From positions 8,990,001 to 9,054,000 of the forward strand of contig NZ_JAPEPZ010000001.1 of the NCBI RefSeq assembly GCF_026339875.1: a stretch of DNA of 64,000 nt, written 5' to 3'. The first letter of the stretch is position 1. Each line of letters opens with the position of its first letter. The DNA comes from Streptomyces sp. NBC_01571. GTDB taxonomy: Bacteria > Actinomycetota > Actinomycetes > Streptomycetales > Streptomycetaceae. The notes under the pieces are model-generated. The model had not been told where the DNA came from, searched no databases, and was given only the letters and a program-made list of their open reading frames with translations. Positions 1 to 11,222 of this stretch are shown here, piece after piece. Position numbers and translations under genes: made by a program.

Positions 1-118
1 CGCCGGCAGTCGCACCCGCGACCGCGCCCTCAAGACCGTCGCCAACGTCCTCGCGCTGGTGCTGACCGCGGGCTTCGTCGCCGTACCCGTGGCCGTGATG
101 ACCGGAGTGGTGAGCTGA
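1..118 (+). CDS. sdhC: Succinate dehydrogenase cytochrome b subunit, C-terminal end (partial)
   Basis: Only the last 38 codons are in the window; the gene begins to the left. The visible residues end in a hydrophobic helix ([20 protein letters not shown]) typical of the last membrane span of the cytochrome b subunit that anchors succinate dehydrogenase and passes electrons to quinone. The stop codon lies two bases before the sdhA start, so the three genes form one sdhCAB unit. The identity rests on this position more than on the short fragment itself. Confidence 0.75.
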   Translation, partial: AGSRTRDRALKTVANVLALVLTAGFVAVPVAVMTGVVS

Positions 119-120
119 AC

Positions 121-2075
<1,955 letters not shown>

Positions 2076-2079
<4 letters not shown>

Positions 2080-2825
2080 AGCTCACCCTGCGCGTCTGGC
2101 GCCAGAAGAACGCCGACGCCGACGGAGCGATGTCCACGTACGAGGTGGACGACATCTCGGCCGACATGTCCTTCCTGGAGATGCTCGACACCCTCAACGA
2201 GGAGCTCATCCTCAAGGGCGAGGACCCCGTCGCCTTCGACCACGACTGCCGCGAGGGCATCTGCGGCGCGTGCTCGCTCGTCATCAACGGCGACGCCCAC
2301 GGCCCCGAGCGCACGACGTCCTGCCAACTGCACATGCGGTCCTTCCAGGACGGCGACACGATCGACGTCGAGCCCTGGCGCGCCGCCGCCTTCCCCGTCG
2401 TGAAGGATCTCGTGGTCGACCGGTCGGCCTTCGACCGGATCATCCAGGCCGGCGGCTACGTCACCGCCCCGACCGGCGCCGCGCCCGAGGCCCACGCCAC
2501 ACCCGTGCCGAAACCGGACGCCGACTTCGCCTTCGAGCACGCCGAGTGCATCGGCTGCGGGGCGTGCGTGGCGGCCTGCCCGAACGGCGCGGCGATGCTG
2601 TTCACCTCCGCGAAGATCAACCACCTGAACGTGCTGCCGCAGGGGGCACCCGAACGCGAGACACGGGTGCTCGACATGGTGGCGCAGATGGACGAGGAGG
2701 GATTCGGCGGCTGCACCCTCGCCGGGGAGTGCGCCACCGCCTGCCCCAAGGGCATCCCGCTGGTCTCCATCACCAGCATGAACAAGGAGTGGCTGCGCGC
2801 CACCCGCAAGGCCGGACGGCGCTGA
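2076..2825 (+). CDS. sdhB: Succinate dehydrogenase iron-sulfur subunit
   Basis: 249 residues. It carries the three Fe-S centres that wire the flavoprotein to the membrane quinone site. Cysteines for the 2Fe-2S centre are visible at 58, 63, 66 and 83 (CREGICGAC...C). A ferredoxin-type [12 protein letters not shown] block near residues 158-168 serves the 4Fe-4S centre, and a late CATACPKG block the 3Fe-4S centre. The start overlaps the sdhA stop by four bases. A hairpin 50 bases after the stop probably ends the operon. Confidence 0.95.
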
Positions 2826-2875
2826 CGCCGAGGCCACTTGTTCACGGAGCGTTCGCCGGACCGGTGCGGACGGGC

Positions 2876-2906
2876 GGGGCCGGGAGTGGTGCTCATCCCC
2901 GGCCCC
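2876..2906 (+). terminator. Hairpin after sdhB
   Basis: A perfect 9-bp GC stem (GGGGCCGGG at 2876-2884 with CCCGGCCCC at 2898-2906) lies about 50 bases after the sdhB stop. There is no T-run, as is usual in Streptomyces. A likely end point for sdhCAB transcripts before the acyltransferase pair. Confidence 0.5.
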
Positions 2907-3070
2907 GTCTCGCACACGGGGGCAGCCCCTGGCATTCAACATCCCCACATCCCGGCTCCTGGCACAGGTCACGCGCACGCCAACCGGTATCGGAAGAACA
3001 GGAGCGCGCGGACCGCACCGAAACGGCCCGCCGCCTCACCGCCGAACCGGCCCGTGACCAGGAGAGTGCC

Positions 3071-3841
3071 ATGACCGGCGTTTCCACCCTCGACAGCCCC
3101 CCGCAGCCGCTGGCCCCCACCCGCTACACCGTCTCCCTCGCTCGCTCCGAGGAGGACGTCCGGGCCGCCCAGCGGCTGCGCCACGACGTCTTCGCGGGGG
3201 AGATGGGCGCCCTGCTGACCACTCCGCAGCCGGGCCTCGACATCGACTCCTTCGACGCCTACTGCGACCACCTGCTGGTCCGCGACACGCAGACGGACCA
3301 GGTCGTCGGAACCTACCGGCTGCTGCCGCCGGACCGGGCCGCGGTCGCCGGCCGGCTCTACTCGGAGAGCGAGTTCGAACTCGGCCCGCTCGACGCGATC
3401 CGCCCCGGACTCGTCGAGGTCGGCCGCTCCTGCGTGCACCCCGACCACCGCGACGGCGCGGTCATCGGCCTCATCTGGGCCGGCATAGCCCGGTACATGG
3501 TCGACGGCGGGCACGAGTGGCTCGCGGGCTGCTGCTCGATCCCGCTCGCCGACGGCGGCGCGCTCGCGGCGGGCACCTGGGACCGGGTGCAGGCCAAGTA
3601 CCTCGCGCCCGAGGAGTACCGGGTACGGCCCCGGCTGCCCTGGTCCGCCGAGGGCGTCGCCCGCCCGTCCCGCACCGAGCTGCCCCCGCTGCTGCGCGGC
3701 TACCTCCGGCTCGGCGCCTGGGTCTGCGCCGAACCCGCGCACGACCCGGACTTCGGCGTCGCCGACCTGTACGTGCTGCTGTCGATGCGGCGGGTCGACC
3801 CGCGCTATCTGCGGCACTTCCTCTCGCTCGTACCGGCCTGA
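3071..3841 (+). CDS. GNAT-fold N-acyltransferase, OlsB-like
   Basis: 256 residues of the 'putative hemolysin'/OlsB type of GNAT acyltransferases (COG3176). Family members such as OlsB attach a hydroxyacyl chain to ornithine as the first step of ornithine-lipid synthesis. Visible: RLRHDVFAGEMGA near residue 34, D-x-D-x-x-D-x-Y-C-DHL, and EVGRSCVHPDHR, which align with the family core. ATG is chosen because AGGAG lies about seven bases upstream; the open frame runs much further left but antisense-like. The next gene, an OlsA-like acyltransferase, overlaps its stop by one base. The pair therefore suggests phosphorus-free membrane lipid synthesis. The acyl acceptor is inferred from the family. 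Confidence 0.75.
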   Translation: MTGVSTLDSPPQPLAPTRYTVSLARSEEDVRAAQRLRHDVFAGEMGALLTTPQPGLDIDSFDAYCDHLLVRDTQTDQVVGTYRLLPPDRAAVAGRLYSESEFELGPLDAIRPGLVEVGRSCVHPDHRDGAVIGLIWAGIARYMVDGGHEWLAGCCSIPLADGGALAAGTWDRVQAKYLAPEEYRVRPRLPWSAEGVARPSRTELPPLLRGYLRLGAWVCAEPAHDPDFGVADLYVLLSMRRVDPRYLRHFLSLVPA

Positions 3842-4674
3842 TGACGCTCACCGACGCCGGGGTACGGAGCGTCTGGCTGCCCAGCGCGCCCTGCACCCCG
3901 GGGGTCTGCGTGGAACGCACGGGATCCGTCGCGGCCGTACCGCGGGCCGTGCTGCGGCTCACCGCGGTCGTCGTCCTGCTCGTCGTCGGCGTCGTGCTCT
4001 GCCCGGTCGGCGGACGGATCCCGTCCCGGGTGGTGCGGACCTGGGCCCGCGGCGTCGCCCGGGCGGCGGGCGTCCAGGTCCGGATCGACGGCGCCGCCGC
4101 ACCCAGCGGCGGTCTCCTGATGGTCGCCAACCACATCTCGTGGCTGGACATCCCGCTGCTCGCCGCCGTCCGGCCGGCCAGGATGCTCGCCAAGTCCGAG
4201 ATCCGGCAGTGGCCGGTCGCGGGTCCACTGGCCGCGCGCGGCGGTGTCCTGTTCATCGAGCGTGACCGGCTGCGCGCCCTGCCGGGCACGGTCGCGCACA
4301 TCGCCGGGCTGCTGCGTGACGGTGCCGCCGTCGTGGCCTTCCCCGAGGGCAGCACCTGGTGCGGCAGGGCGCAGGGGCACTTCCGACGGGCCGTCTTCCA
4401 AGCCGCGCTGGACGCCGGGGTGCCGGTCCAGCCGGTGCGTCTGCACTACCGGCTCGCCCGGGGGGCGGCGAGCACCACGCCCGCCTTCGTCGGGGACGAC
4501 TCCCTGCTCGCCTCGCTGTGGCGGGTGGTCTCGGCGCGCGGGCTGGTCGCCGAGGTGGAGGTGCGGCCCGCGCTCATGCCGGGCAGCCACGCCGACCGCC
4601 GGGACCTGGCCCGCGCGGCGCAGGGAGACCCGCATCCCCGGGAGGCCCTCGCGCGGACACCCCTCCACCTCTGA
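3841..4674 (+). CDS. 1-acylglycerol-3-phosphate-type acyltransferase, PlsC/OlsA-like
   Basis: 277 residues. A membrane-associated acyltransferase that would add the second acyl chain to a lyso-lipid. Visible: an N-terminal hydrophobic span (VVVLLVVGVVLC), the catalytic HX4D motif NHISWLD (His98, Asp103) and the substrate motif FPEGST near residue 167. It starts on the A of the preceding TGA, so the two acyltransferases are translationally coupled. Next to an OlsB-like gene it most likely acts as OlsA, converting lyso-ornithine lipid to ornithine lipid; phosphatidic acid synthesis remains possible. Confidence 0.8.
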   Translation: MTLTDAGVRSVWLPSAPCTPGVCVERTGSVAAVPRAVLRLTAVVVLLVVGVVLCPVGGRIPSRVVRTWARGVARAAGVQVRIDGAAAPSGGLLMVANHISWLDIPLLAAVRPARMLAKSEIRQWPVAGPLAARGGVLFIERDRLRALPGTVAHIAGLLRDGAAVVAFPEGSTWCGRAQGHFRRAVFQAALDAGVPVQPVRLHYRLARGAASTTPAFVGDDSLLASLWRVVSARGLVAEVEVRPALMPGSHADRRDLARAAQGDPHPREALARTPLHL

Positions 4675-4694
4675 CGTGGCGTCACGGACCGGGG

Positions 4695-4727
4695 CGTACG
4701 CTCCGGACAGGTACCCGGGAGCGTACG
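4695..4727. terminator. Bidirectional hairpin between acyltransferase and GH95 genes
   Basis: A perfect 10-bp inverted repeat, CGTACGCTCC (4695-4704) and GGAGCGTACG (4718-4727), sits just after the plus-strand acyltransferase and before the 3' end of the minus-strand GH95 gene. It probably serves both convergent units. Confidence 0.55.
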
Positions 4728-4882
4728 GTCCCGCCGGACGGCCGCCGCCACCGCGCCGGGCGGAGTGGAGACGAGGCCCGGCTGAGCGTGGTGCAGGACC
4801 GTGCTCGGCCGGGCGCGGTCACCGCCCTCCGCGGCGGGCTTCGGCCGACGGCCGCAAACCTTCGCTTCGGTGCCCCGAGTGT

Positions 4883-7249
4883 TCAGGGGATGCGTATGGT
4901 CACCGACTTCCCGGGTTCGAGGGCGATCTGCCGACGGAACCCGCCGGCCCGCAGTTCGGTGCGTGTGCCGCCGACGCTGCGGATCGTGACCGTGGTCGCC
5001 TTGCCGTTCCGCCAGGAGAAGTCCACCTCGAAGCCGCCCCGGGCGCCGATTCCGGTGACGGAGCCCTTCGTCGACCAGGCCTGCGGCAACGCGGGCAGCA
5101 GTTCGACGACTCCTGGGCGTGAGTAGAGGACCATCTCCAGGGCCGCGGTGGGGCCGCCGAGGTTGGCGTCGATCTGGAAGATCGTGTAGCTGCCCTGGCT
5201 GTACATGTCGAACCAGTTGGCCGAGGTGCCGTTGCCGTTGTTCATCGACGGCCGCAGGACGGTGAGGTAGAGCTGGTACGCCTTCTCCGCGTCCTTCAGC
5301 CGTGACCAGCACAGCGATCGCCAGGCGCAGGCCCAGCCGAAGCTGTCCATGCCTCTCGCGGTGAGCAGTTTGCGTACGCCGTCGATGAGTTCGGGAGGGC
5401 TGGTGTCGGCGGCGATCCGGTCGCCGGGGTAGAACCCGATGAGGGGCGACAGATGGCGGTGTGTGGTCTCACCGAGGTTGTCCGGGCTCATCCACTCCTC
5501 GAGCCAGCCGCTCTTCGGGCTGACCCGGGGGAGGTAGAGATTGTCCCGCATCCCGTCGAGTTCTGAGGCGAGTTGTCCGTCGCGGTTCAGGACACGGGCC
5601 GCGGTCGTGAACTCGCCGAAGAGTTCCCAGGCCAGTTCCTGCGCGTACGTGTTGCCCTTGCCGTCCGGTCCGTGCTCCGGCGACCAGGCGGTGTCGTCGA
5701 CCAGGACCTCGCGCGAGGAACCGTCCGGGTCGGTGACCGTGGTCGTGAGGAGCCGTGCCCTCCAGAACTCCGCGGCTCCCTTGAGGACGGGGTAGATGGT
5801 CTCCAGGTACGCGCGGTCCTGGGTGTACTCGTAGTGGCGCCACAGCGAATTGCAGAGCCAGGCGTTGCCCGAGGGATGCCAGGCCCAGCCGCTGCCGCCG
5901 TGGATGTTGGTCGAGAAGGCGATGGCCCAGCCCGCGATCTTCCCGGTGCTGTTGCGGAAGCGGTTGTCGGGGTTGTTGTAGAGCCGGTGGGTGACGTCCG
6001 TCCAGACGGGCAGCTGGGACCGGCAGTACCGGGCGAGGGCCTCGGCGTTCTCGCCCAGCCCGGCCGGATCGGCCAGCCAGTAGTTCATCTGGACGTTGAT
6101 GTCCGTGTGGTAATCGGCGTACCAGTCCGGGTTGTTGTTGTGGATCCACAGGCCCTGGAGGTTCATGGGCAGCCAGTCCCTGGAACCGGTGATGGTCAGG
6201 TAGCGGCCGTACTGGACGTAGGCCGCCTCCAGTTCCGGGTCCGGGGTGGAGGCGTCGGTGTGTCTGACGGCGATGCGCGACCAGGAGTCCAGCGACCGTT
6301 GCACCGCGGAGGACGCGCCCAGGTCGAGGGAGAAGCGGTCGTAGAGGCGCCGGTAGTCGGCCACGTGCGTGGCGAGCAGCGTGGTGCCGGGGACCTTCGC
6401 CGCGGCGGAGACCTTGCCGCGGGCCACGGCGAGCGGGTCGGTGGCCGGTTCGCGGAAGTCCTTGCCGGCGTCCGCCGAGTAGTCGGTGCCCGCGCACACG
6501 ACGATGAGCAGTTCGCGGCACCCGGAGAAGGACAGCTTGTCGCCGTCCGCGCGGATGGTGCCCGTGCTGCTGACCGCTCTCACCGAAGCCGCGTACCGCA
6601 GGCCGTTCTTGAAGGTGCCGGCGAACGAGAGTTGGCGGTCGCCGTACGAGGTGGACTCGCCGTGGGTGCCTTCCAGCGAGACGGTGCCGGTGTGGCTCCC
6701 GTCTCCGGTGAGTCTGATGACCACGACGTCGTCCGGATGGCTGGCGTAGACCTCCCGGCGGAAGCGGACTCCCTGGTGTCGGTAGGCCGCGGACACGACG
6801 CCGTTGCTCAGGTCGAGGCTGCGTCTGTAGTCGCTGATCGTGTGGGCCGTGTGGTCCGGCAGCGTGACGCGGAGCTTGGCCAGCAGGCCGAAGCTGCCGA
6901 AATCATCGGGCCCGTAGGGGAGTTGGCCGTCATCGGTGGGGGTGTCGTTGCGTCCGCCGGTCCAGAACGAGCCGTCGGTGAGGTAGAGGAAGTCGTCCGC
7001 CGGGTCGCAGCCGACCAGGGCGCCGAGCCGGCCGTTGCCCAGCGGCAGTGCCTCCTGAATGGCGTGTGACTCGGCGGCGGGCGTGCGATACCAGAGGGTG
7101 GTCGCCTCGGCTTCCGGGACGAGGGTCACGTGGGCCGGGCGCTCGGGAGCGGCGTGGGCGGCGAACGGCGGCAGGCCGGCGAAGACCGCGAGACCGCCAC
7201 CGGCGGCCCCGGTGAGGCGAAGGAAGTCACGACGGGAGGAAGAGGGCAC
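4883..7249 (-). CDS. Secreted GH95-family alpha-L-fucosidase-like glycoside hydrolase
   Basis: 788 residues, the usual length for GH95, an inverting family acting on alpha-1,2-fucosyl (or alpha-L-galactosyl) ends. The N-terminus SSRRDFLRLTGAAGGG followed by a hydrophobic stretch and AHA is a twin-arginine signal, so the enzyme is exported folded. Mature-protein landmarks: LWYRTPA...EALPLGNGRLGA at the start, HTDINVQMNYW near residue 381, a likely general-acid SPEHGP, and QIDANLGG with the late catalytic Asp. GTG start with a GAAGGGA ribosome site upstream. The first Asn of the paired Asn seen in the Bifidobacterium AfcA enzyme appears to be Asp383 here. It may therefore prefer a different sugar. 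It stands alone, with no transporter beside it. Confidence 0.85.
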   Translation of the reverse strand: MPSSSRRDFLRLTGAAGGGLAVFAGLPPFAAHAAPERPAHVTLVPEAEATTLWYRTPAAESHAIQEALPLGNGRLGALVGCDPADDFLYLTDGSFWTGGRNDTPTDDGQLPYGPDDFGSFGLLAKLRVTLPDHTAHTISDYRRSLDLSNGVVSAAYRHQGVRFRREVYASHPDDVVVIRLTGDGSHTGTVSLEGTHGESTSYGDRQLSFAGTFKNGLRYAASVRAVSSTGTIRADGDKLSFSGCRELLIVVCAGTDYSADAGKDFREPATDPLAVARGKVSAAAKVPGTTLLATHVADYRRLYDRFSLDLGASSAVQRSLDSWSRIAVRHTDASTPDPELEAAYVQYGRYLTITGSRDWLPMNLQGLWIHNNNPDWYADYHTDINVQMNYWLADPAGLGENAEALARYCRSQLPVWTDVTHRLYNNPDNRFRNSTGKIAGWAIAFSTNIHGGSGWAWHPSGNAWLCNSLWRHYEYTQDRAYLETIYPVLKGAAEFWRARLLTTTVTDPDGSSREVLVDDTAWSPEHGPDGKGNTYAQELAWELFGEFTTAARVLNRDGQLASELDGMRDNLYLPRVSPKSGWLEEWMSPDNLGETTHRHLSPLIGFYPGDRIAADTSPPELIDGVRKLLTARGMDSFGWACAWRSLCWSRLKDAEKAYQLYLTVLRPSMNNGNGTSANWFDMYSQGSYTIFQIDANLGGPTAALEMVLYSRPGVVELLPALPQAWSTKGSVTGIGARGGFEVDFSWRNGKATTVTIRSVGGTRTELRAGGFRRQIALEPGKSVTIRIP

Positions 7250-7431
7250 GGCACAGGGTCCCTTCAGCGGGAGGCACGCAAGATTAATTCATAAAATATG
7301 AGCCACGTCTTTGCCGCGTCAACGGGCGCGTGCGCCATTGCTCCTATCTATCGGGGGAGGCAATCGCTCCAGAAGGGATTTTTGCGGGTAAAGCGCGACC
7401 ACTCATCCGATGAAAGTGGCCGGCCGAAGCC

Positions 7432-9822
7432 CTATCGGCCCTGCCCGGGACGGCCCTGGTGGTGGCCCTCCCGCCCCGACGGGACGGCCAGTGCGCGGGC
7501 GAGATAGGGGGCTGTCGTGCTCCCCTCCGCCCTCGCGACCTCGACGGGCGGCCCCACCGCCACGATCCGGCCGCCGGCCTCCCCGCCGCCCGGCCCCAGG
7601 TCGATCACCCAGTCCGCGCCCGCGACCACCGCCATGGTGTGTTCGACGACCACGACGGTGTGTCCCGCGTCCACCAGCCCGTGCAACTGGCGCGTCAGCA
7701 CCTCGGCATCGGCCGGATGCAGCCCGGCCGTCGGTTCGTCGAGGAGGTAGAGCGTGTGCCCCCGGCGGACCCGCTGCAACTCGCCGGCCAGCTTGATGCG
7801 CTGGGCCTCGCCGCCGGACAACTCCGTGGCGGGCTGGCCGAGCCGAAGGTAGCCGAGGCCCACGTCGAGGAGCGTGGTGAGACTCCGGACGGCGGCGGGG
7901 GTGTCGCCGAAGAACTCCGCGGCGGTCTCCACCGTCATGTCCAGCACCTGCGCGATGTTCCGTCCGCGGTGGGTCACTTCGAGGGTCTCGGGGTTGTAGC
8001 GGGCCCCGCCGCAGTCCGGGCACGGCGCGTACGTGCTCGGCAGGAAGAGCAGCTCGACACTCACGAACCCCTCGCCCTGGCAGGTCTCGCAACGACCGCC
8101 GGCGACGTTGAAGGAGAAACGCCCGACCCCGTACTTCCGCTCGCGTGCTTCCTCGGTCCCGGCGAACACCTTGCGTACGACGTCGAAGAGTCCCGTGTAC
8201 GTGGCCAGATTGGAGCGCGGGGTCCGCCCGATGGGCCGTTGGTCGACCGAGACGAGCCGTCCGACCCCTTCCAGCTCCTCGGTCACCTCACCGATGAGTG
8301 TGGACTTGCCGGAACCGGACACGCCCGTCACGGCGGTGAACACGCCGAGCGGGATCTCGGCCGTCACCCCCCGCAGGTTGTGCCGGTGCACCGGCCCGAC
8401 CTTCAACTGTCCGTGCGGGGAGCGGACTTCACGCACCGGCGCGGGCGAGTGGCCGAAGAGGAAGCGGGCCGTGGCCGACTCCTCGACCCCGGCGAGCTCC
8501 GCCACCGGACCGCTGTGCAGCACCCGGCCGCCGTGCTCGCCCGCCCGCGGACCGACGTCGACGAGCCAGTCCGCGGCGCGCACGACGTCGAGGTGGTGCT
8601 CCACCACGAACACCGAATTGCCCGCCGACTTCAGCCGGTCCAGGACCGTGAGCAGGGCCTCCGTGTCGGCCGGGTGCAGACCGGCGGACGGCTCGTCGAG
8701 GACGTAGACCACTCCGAACAGACCGGATCGCAACTGCGTGGCCAGCCGCAGCCGTTGCAGCTCTCCCGTGGAGAGGGTGGGGGTGGCGCGGTCGAGGCTG
8801 AGATATCCGAGGCCGAGCTCGACGACGGGGGCGATACGCGCCCTGAGGTCGTCCGTGAGCACCCGGGCCGTCTCCCCCTCGGGGCGCAGCGTCCCCGCCA
8901 GCTCGGTCAGCGGCAGCGCGGCCAGCTCGGCGATCGTCCGCCCGGCGAAGGTCACCGCCAGCGCCTCGGGGCGCAGCCGGCTGCCGCCGCACACCGGGCA
9001 CGGGGCGCTGCTGAGGAACCGCTCGGCCCTGGCCCGCAGGGTCGTGCTCTTCGAGTCCGAGAAGGTCTTCATGACATAGCGCCGGGCGCTCATGTAGGTG
9101 CCCTGGTAAGGGCGTTGGATGCGCTCCGCGTCCCGCACCGGATGTACGGTGACGACCGGCTGCTCGTCGGTGAACAGGATCCACTCCCGCTCCCCGGATG
9201 GCAGTTCGCGCCACGGACGGTCCACGTCGTGGCCCAGCGCGTCCAGCACGTCGCGGAGGTTCTTGCCCTGCCAGGCGCCGGGCCACGCGGCGATCGCGCC
9301 CGCGCGGATCGACAGCGAGGGATCCGGCACCAGCAACTCCTCGCTCGTACCGTGGACCCGGCCGAGCCCGTGGCACTCCGGGCAGGCTCCGACCGCCGTG
9401 TTCGGCGAGAAGGCGTCCGAGTCGAGGCGTTCGGCGCCGGCCGGATAGTCACCGGCGCGGGAGAACAGCATCCGCAGGGAGTTCGAGAGGTGGGTGACCG
9501 TGCCGACGGACGAGCGCGAGGTGGGCGCCGAACGGCGCTGCTGGAGCGAGACGGCGGGCGGCAGCCCGGTGATGTCCCCGACCTTCGGGGCGCCGACCTG
9601 GTGGATCAGTCGCCGCGCGTACGGCGCGACCGACTCGAAGTAGCGCCGCTGGGCCTCCGCGTAGATCGTCCCGAACGCCAGCGAGGACTTGCCCGAGCCC
9701 GAGACACCCGTGAAGACGGCGAGGACGTCCCGCGGGATGTCGACGTCCACACCGCGCAGGTTGTGCTCACGGGCGTTCCGCACACGGACGTACGGGTCGT
9801 GGGGGCCGTGCGGATCGGGCAT
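7432..9822 (-). CDS. Short UvrA-like excinuclease ABC ATPase (UvrB-binding domain absent)
   Basis: About 796 residues from the ATG at 9822, against roughly 950-1000 for true UvrA. It has two ABC ATPase halves: Walker A GVSGSGKSS near residue 40 and a second GVSGSGKST, signatures LSTGELQRL and LSGGEAQRI, and zinc-type pairs CPECHG, CPVCGG, CETCQG and CPDCGG. It lacks the long insert used by UvrA to bind UvrB. Such short paralogues (UvrA2/DrrC type) are linked to DNA-adduct or drug tolerance in actinomycetes. The frame is open to 9885, but AGGAG lies eight bases before 9822, which decides the start. It reads away from no obvious operon partner; the LLM oxidoreductase gene lies just upstream on the same strand. 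Confidence 0.88.
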   Translation of the reverse strand: MPDPHGPHDPYVRVRNAREHNLRGVDVDIPRDVLAVFTGVSGSGKSSLAFGTIYAEAQRRYFESVAPYARRLIHQVGAPKVGDITGLPPAVSLQQRRSAPTSRSSVGTVTHLSNSLRMLFSRAGDYPAGAERLDSDAFSPNTAVGACPECHGLGRVHGTSEELLVPDPSLSIRAGAIAAWPGAWQGKNLRDVLDALGHDVDRPWRELPSGEREWILFTDEQPVVTVHPVRDAERIQRPYQGTYMSARRYVMKTFSDSKSTTLRARAERFLSSAPCPVCGGSRLRPEALAVTFAGRTIAELAALPLTELAGTLRPEGETARVLTDDLRARIAPVVELGLGYLSLDRATPTLSTGELQRLRLATQLRSGLFGVVYVLDEPSAGLHPADTEALLTVLDRLKSAGNSVFVVEHHLDVVRAADWLVDVGPRAGEHGGRVLHSGPVAELAGVEESATARFLFGHSPAPVREVRSPHGQLKVGPVHRHNLRGVTAEIPLGVFTAVTGVSGSGKSTLIGEVTEELEGVGRLVSVDQRPIGRTPRSNLATYTGLFDVVRKVFAGTEEARERKYGVGRFSFNVAGGRCETCQGEGFVSVELLFLPSTYAPCPDCGGARYNPETLEVTHRGRNIAQVLDMTVETAAEFFGDTPAAVRSLTTLLDVGLGYLRLGQPATELSGGEAQRIKLAGELQRVRRGHTLYLLDEPTAGLHPADAEVLTRQLHGLVDAGHTVVVVEHTMAVVAGADWVIDLGPGGGEAGGRIVAVGPPVEVARAEGSTTAPYLARALAVPSGREGHHQGRPGQGR

Positions 9823-9886
9823 CGACGGGACTCCTGAGGCGGTCTGCGACCTGGGGGTGGACGGGGAGGGGGCAAACCACACCATT

Positions 9887-10996
9887 CTAGGCCGGGAGGA
9901 GTCCCGCGATCCGGGCGAGCCCGCGGAAGGAGTCCAACAGGGCCTCCCGGTCGTAGGTGCTGGTCGTGACGAGCACCTCCTGCGCGCCGGTCTCCTTGAT
10001 CACCGCCGCCAGCTCCTCGGCGACCTGCTCCTCGGTCCCCGCGAGCCCGCCGGTGAGCCCGGACTCGTAGAGGTCCCGCTCCTTGCCGGTCATCACCAGG
10101 CCCTCGACGCGCTCGGCGGGCGGCAGCGGCGGGAAGGTGCCGTGCGTGCGGGAGTACGCCGTCGACCAGGCCTCCGGGATCAGGATCCGGTGCGCGTCCC
10201 GTGACGTCGCCGCGACCACCACCGTGCCGGAGACCACGACGTACGGCTCGCGCGCCCACGCGGACGGACGGAACGCCGCGCGGTAGCGATCGATCCCGCG
10301 CCGCATCCTCTCCCGGTTCTTGAGGTCACCGATGACCAGCGGGAGGCCCGCCCGTGCCGCGATGTCCGCGCCCTCGCCCAGGGCGAGCACGAAGGGCGGC
10401 ACCGTCAGGCCCTCCGGGGGACGCGCGTGCACCCCGGTCGGGGACGTGCCGCGGAACCAGCCCAGCAACTCGTCGAGCTGGGCCGCGAAGTCGGCGGACT
10501 CGGCCGCGTCCTTGTCCCGTCCCAGCGCCCTGCGCACCCCGGGCGTGAACCCGACGGAGCGGCCCAGGCCCATGTCGATCCGGCCGGGGAAGAGGGCCTC
10601 CAGCACACCGAACTGCTCGGCCACGACCAAGGGTTGGTGGTTCGGCAGCATCACTCCTCCGGTGCCGACCCGGATGGTCCGGGTGGCGGCGGCCACCGCG
10701 GCGGCCAGCACCGTCGGGGCGGACCCGGCGACGCCGGGCACGCCGTGATGCTCCGAGACCCAGAACCGGTGGTAGCCGAGCCGCTCGAGCTCCTGGGCCA
10801 GGCGGACGGTGTCGCGCAGCGCCTCGGCGGCGTCGTGCCCCTCGCGGGTACGGGAGCGGTCGAGGACGGAGAAGCGCACGCCCGCCCCGGCCGGACCCTC
10901 CTCCCGCGAGACGCCCGGCCGCTCCTGGCCGTGCGCCACCGCCCCGGAGGGGACGGCTCCTGCCCCGGTGCCGGTCTCGCTCTTCTCGGTCGTCAC
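9887..10996 (-). CDS. Luciferase-like (LLM class) flavin-dependent monooxygenase
   Basis: About 369 residues. An FMN/F420-dependent oxidoreductase of the bacterial luciferase fold; substrate unknown. Visible core: RFSVLDRS, HRFWVSEHHG, IRVGTGGVMLPNH, EQFGVLEALFPGRIDMGLGRS and GTEEQVAEEL, the standard LLM order. The proposed GTG at 10996 has GGAG about ten bases upstream; 11005 or 11113 are possible longer starts but would add a low-complexity leader. The short UvrA paralogue follows on the same strand after about 65 bases, so the two may share a transcript. A 200-base gap separates it from the divergent FAD dehydrogenase gene. Confidence 0.85.
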   Translation of the reverse strand: MTTEKSETGTGAGAVPSGAVAHGQERPGVSREEGPAGAGVRFSVLDRSRTREGHDAAEALRDTVRLAQELERLGYHRFWVSEHHGVPGVAGSAPTVLAAAVAAATRTIRVGTGGVMLPNHQPLVVAEQFGVLEALFPGRIDMGLGRSVGFTPGVRRALGRDKDAAESADFAAQLDELLGWFRGTSPTGVHARPPEGLTVPPFVLALGEGADIAARAGLPLVIGDLKNRERMRRGIDRYRAAFRPSAWAREPYVVVSGTVVVAATSRDAHRILIPEAWSTAYSRTHGTFPPLPPAERVEGLVMTGKERDLYESGLTGGLAGTEEQVAEELAAVIKETGAQEVLVTTSTYDREALLDSFRGLARIAGLLPA

Positions 10997-11222
10997 TGTG
11001 CTCACTCTCCACTGCGGTTTCCATGATCCGCCCGCTCTCCTGGACGGGCAAGGCAAGGCTGATCTCCGCGGTGTGCGTCGGTTCGTGAACCACCACGGCT
11101 TCTGGTCCAACACCGATGCCGCCGCAGTGTTTCCGGGGTGCTACCGACGGTAACAACACGGGTGTCGCAGCCACACCAGCGGCGTCTCCCGCACCTCACG
11201 TACCCCCTACGGAAGGCAGCCC

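Noticed and set aside
7298-7507. 69-codon plus-strand open frame between GH95 and UvrA-like genes
   Set aside because: No ribosome site; it spans the GH95 promoter region and runs into the UvrA-like gene antisense.
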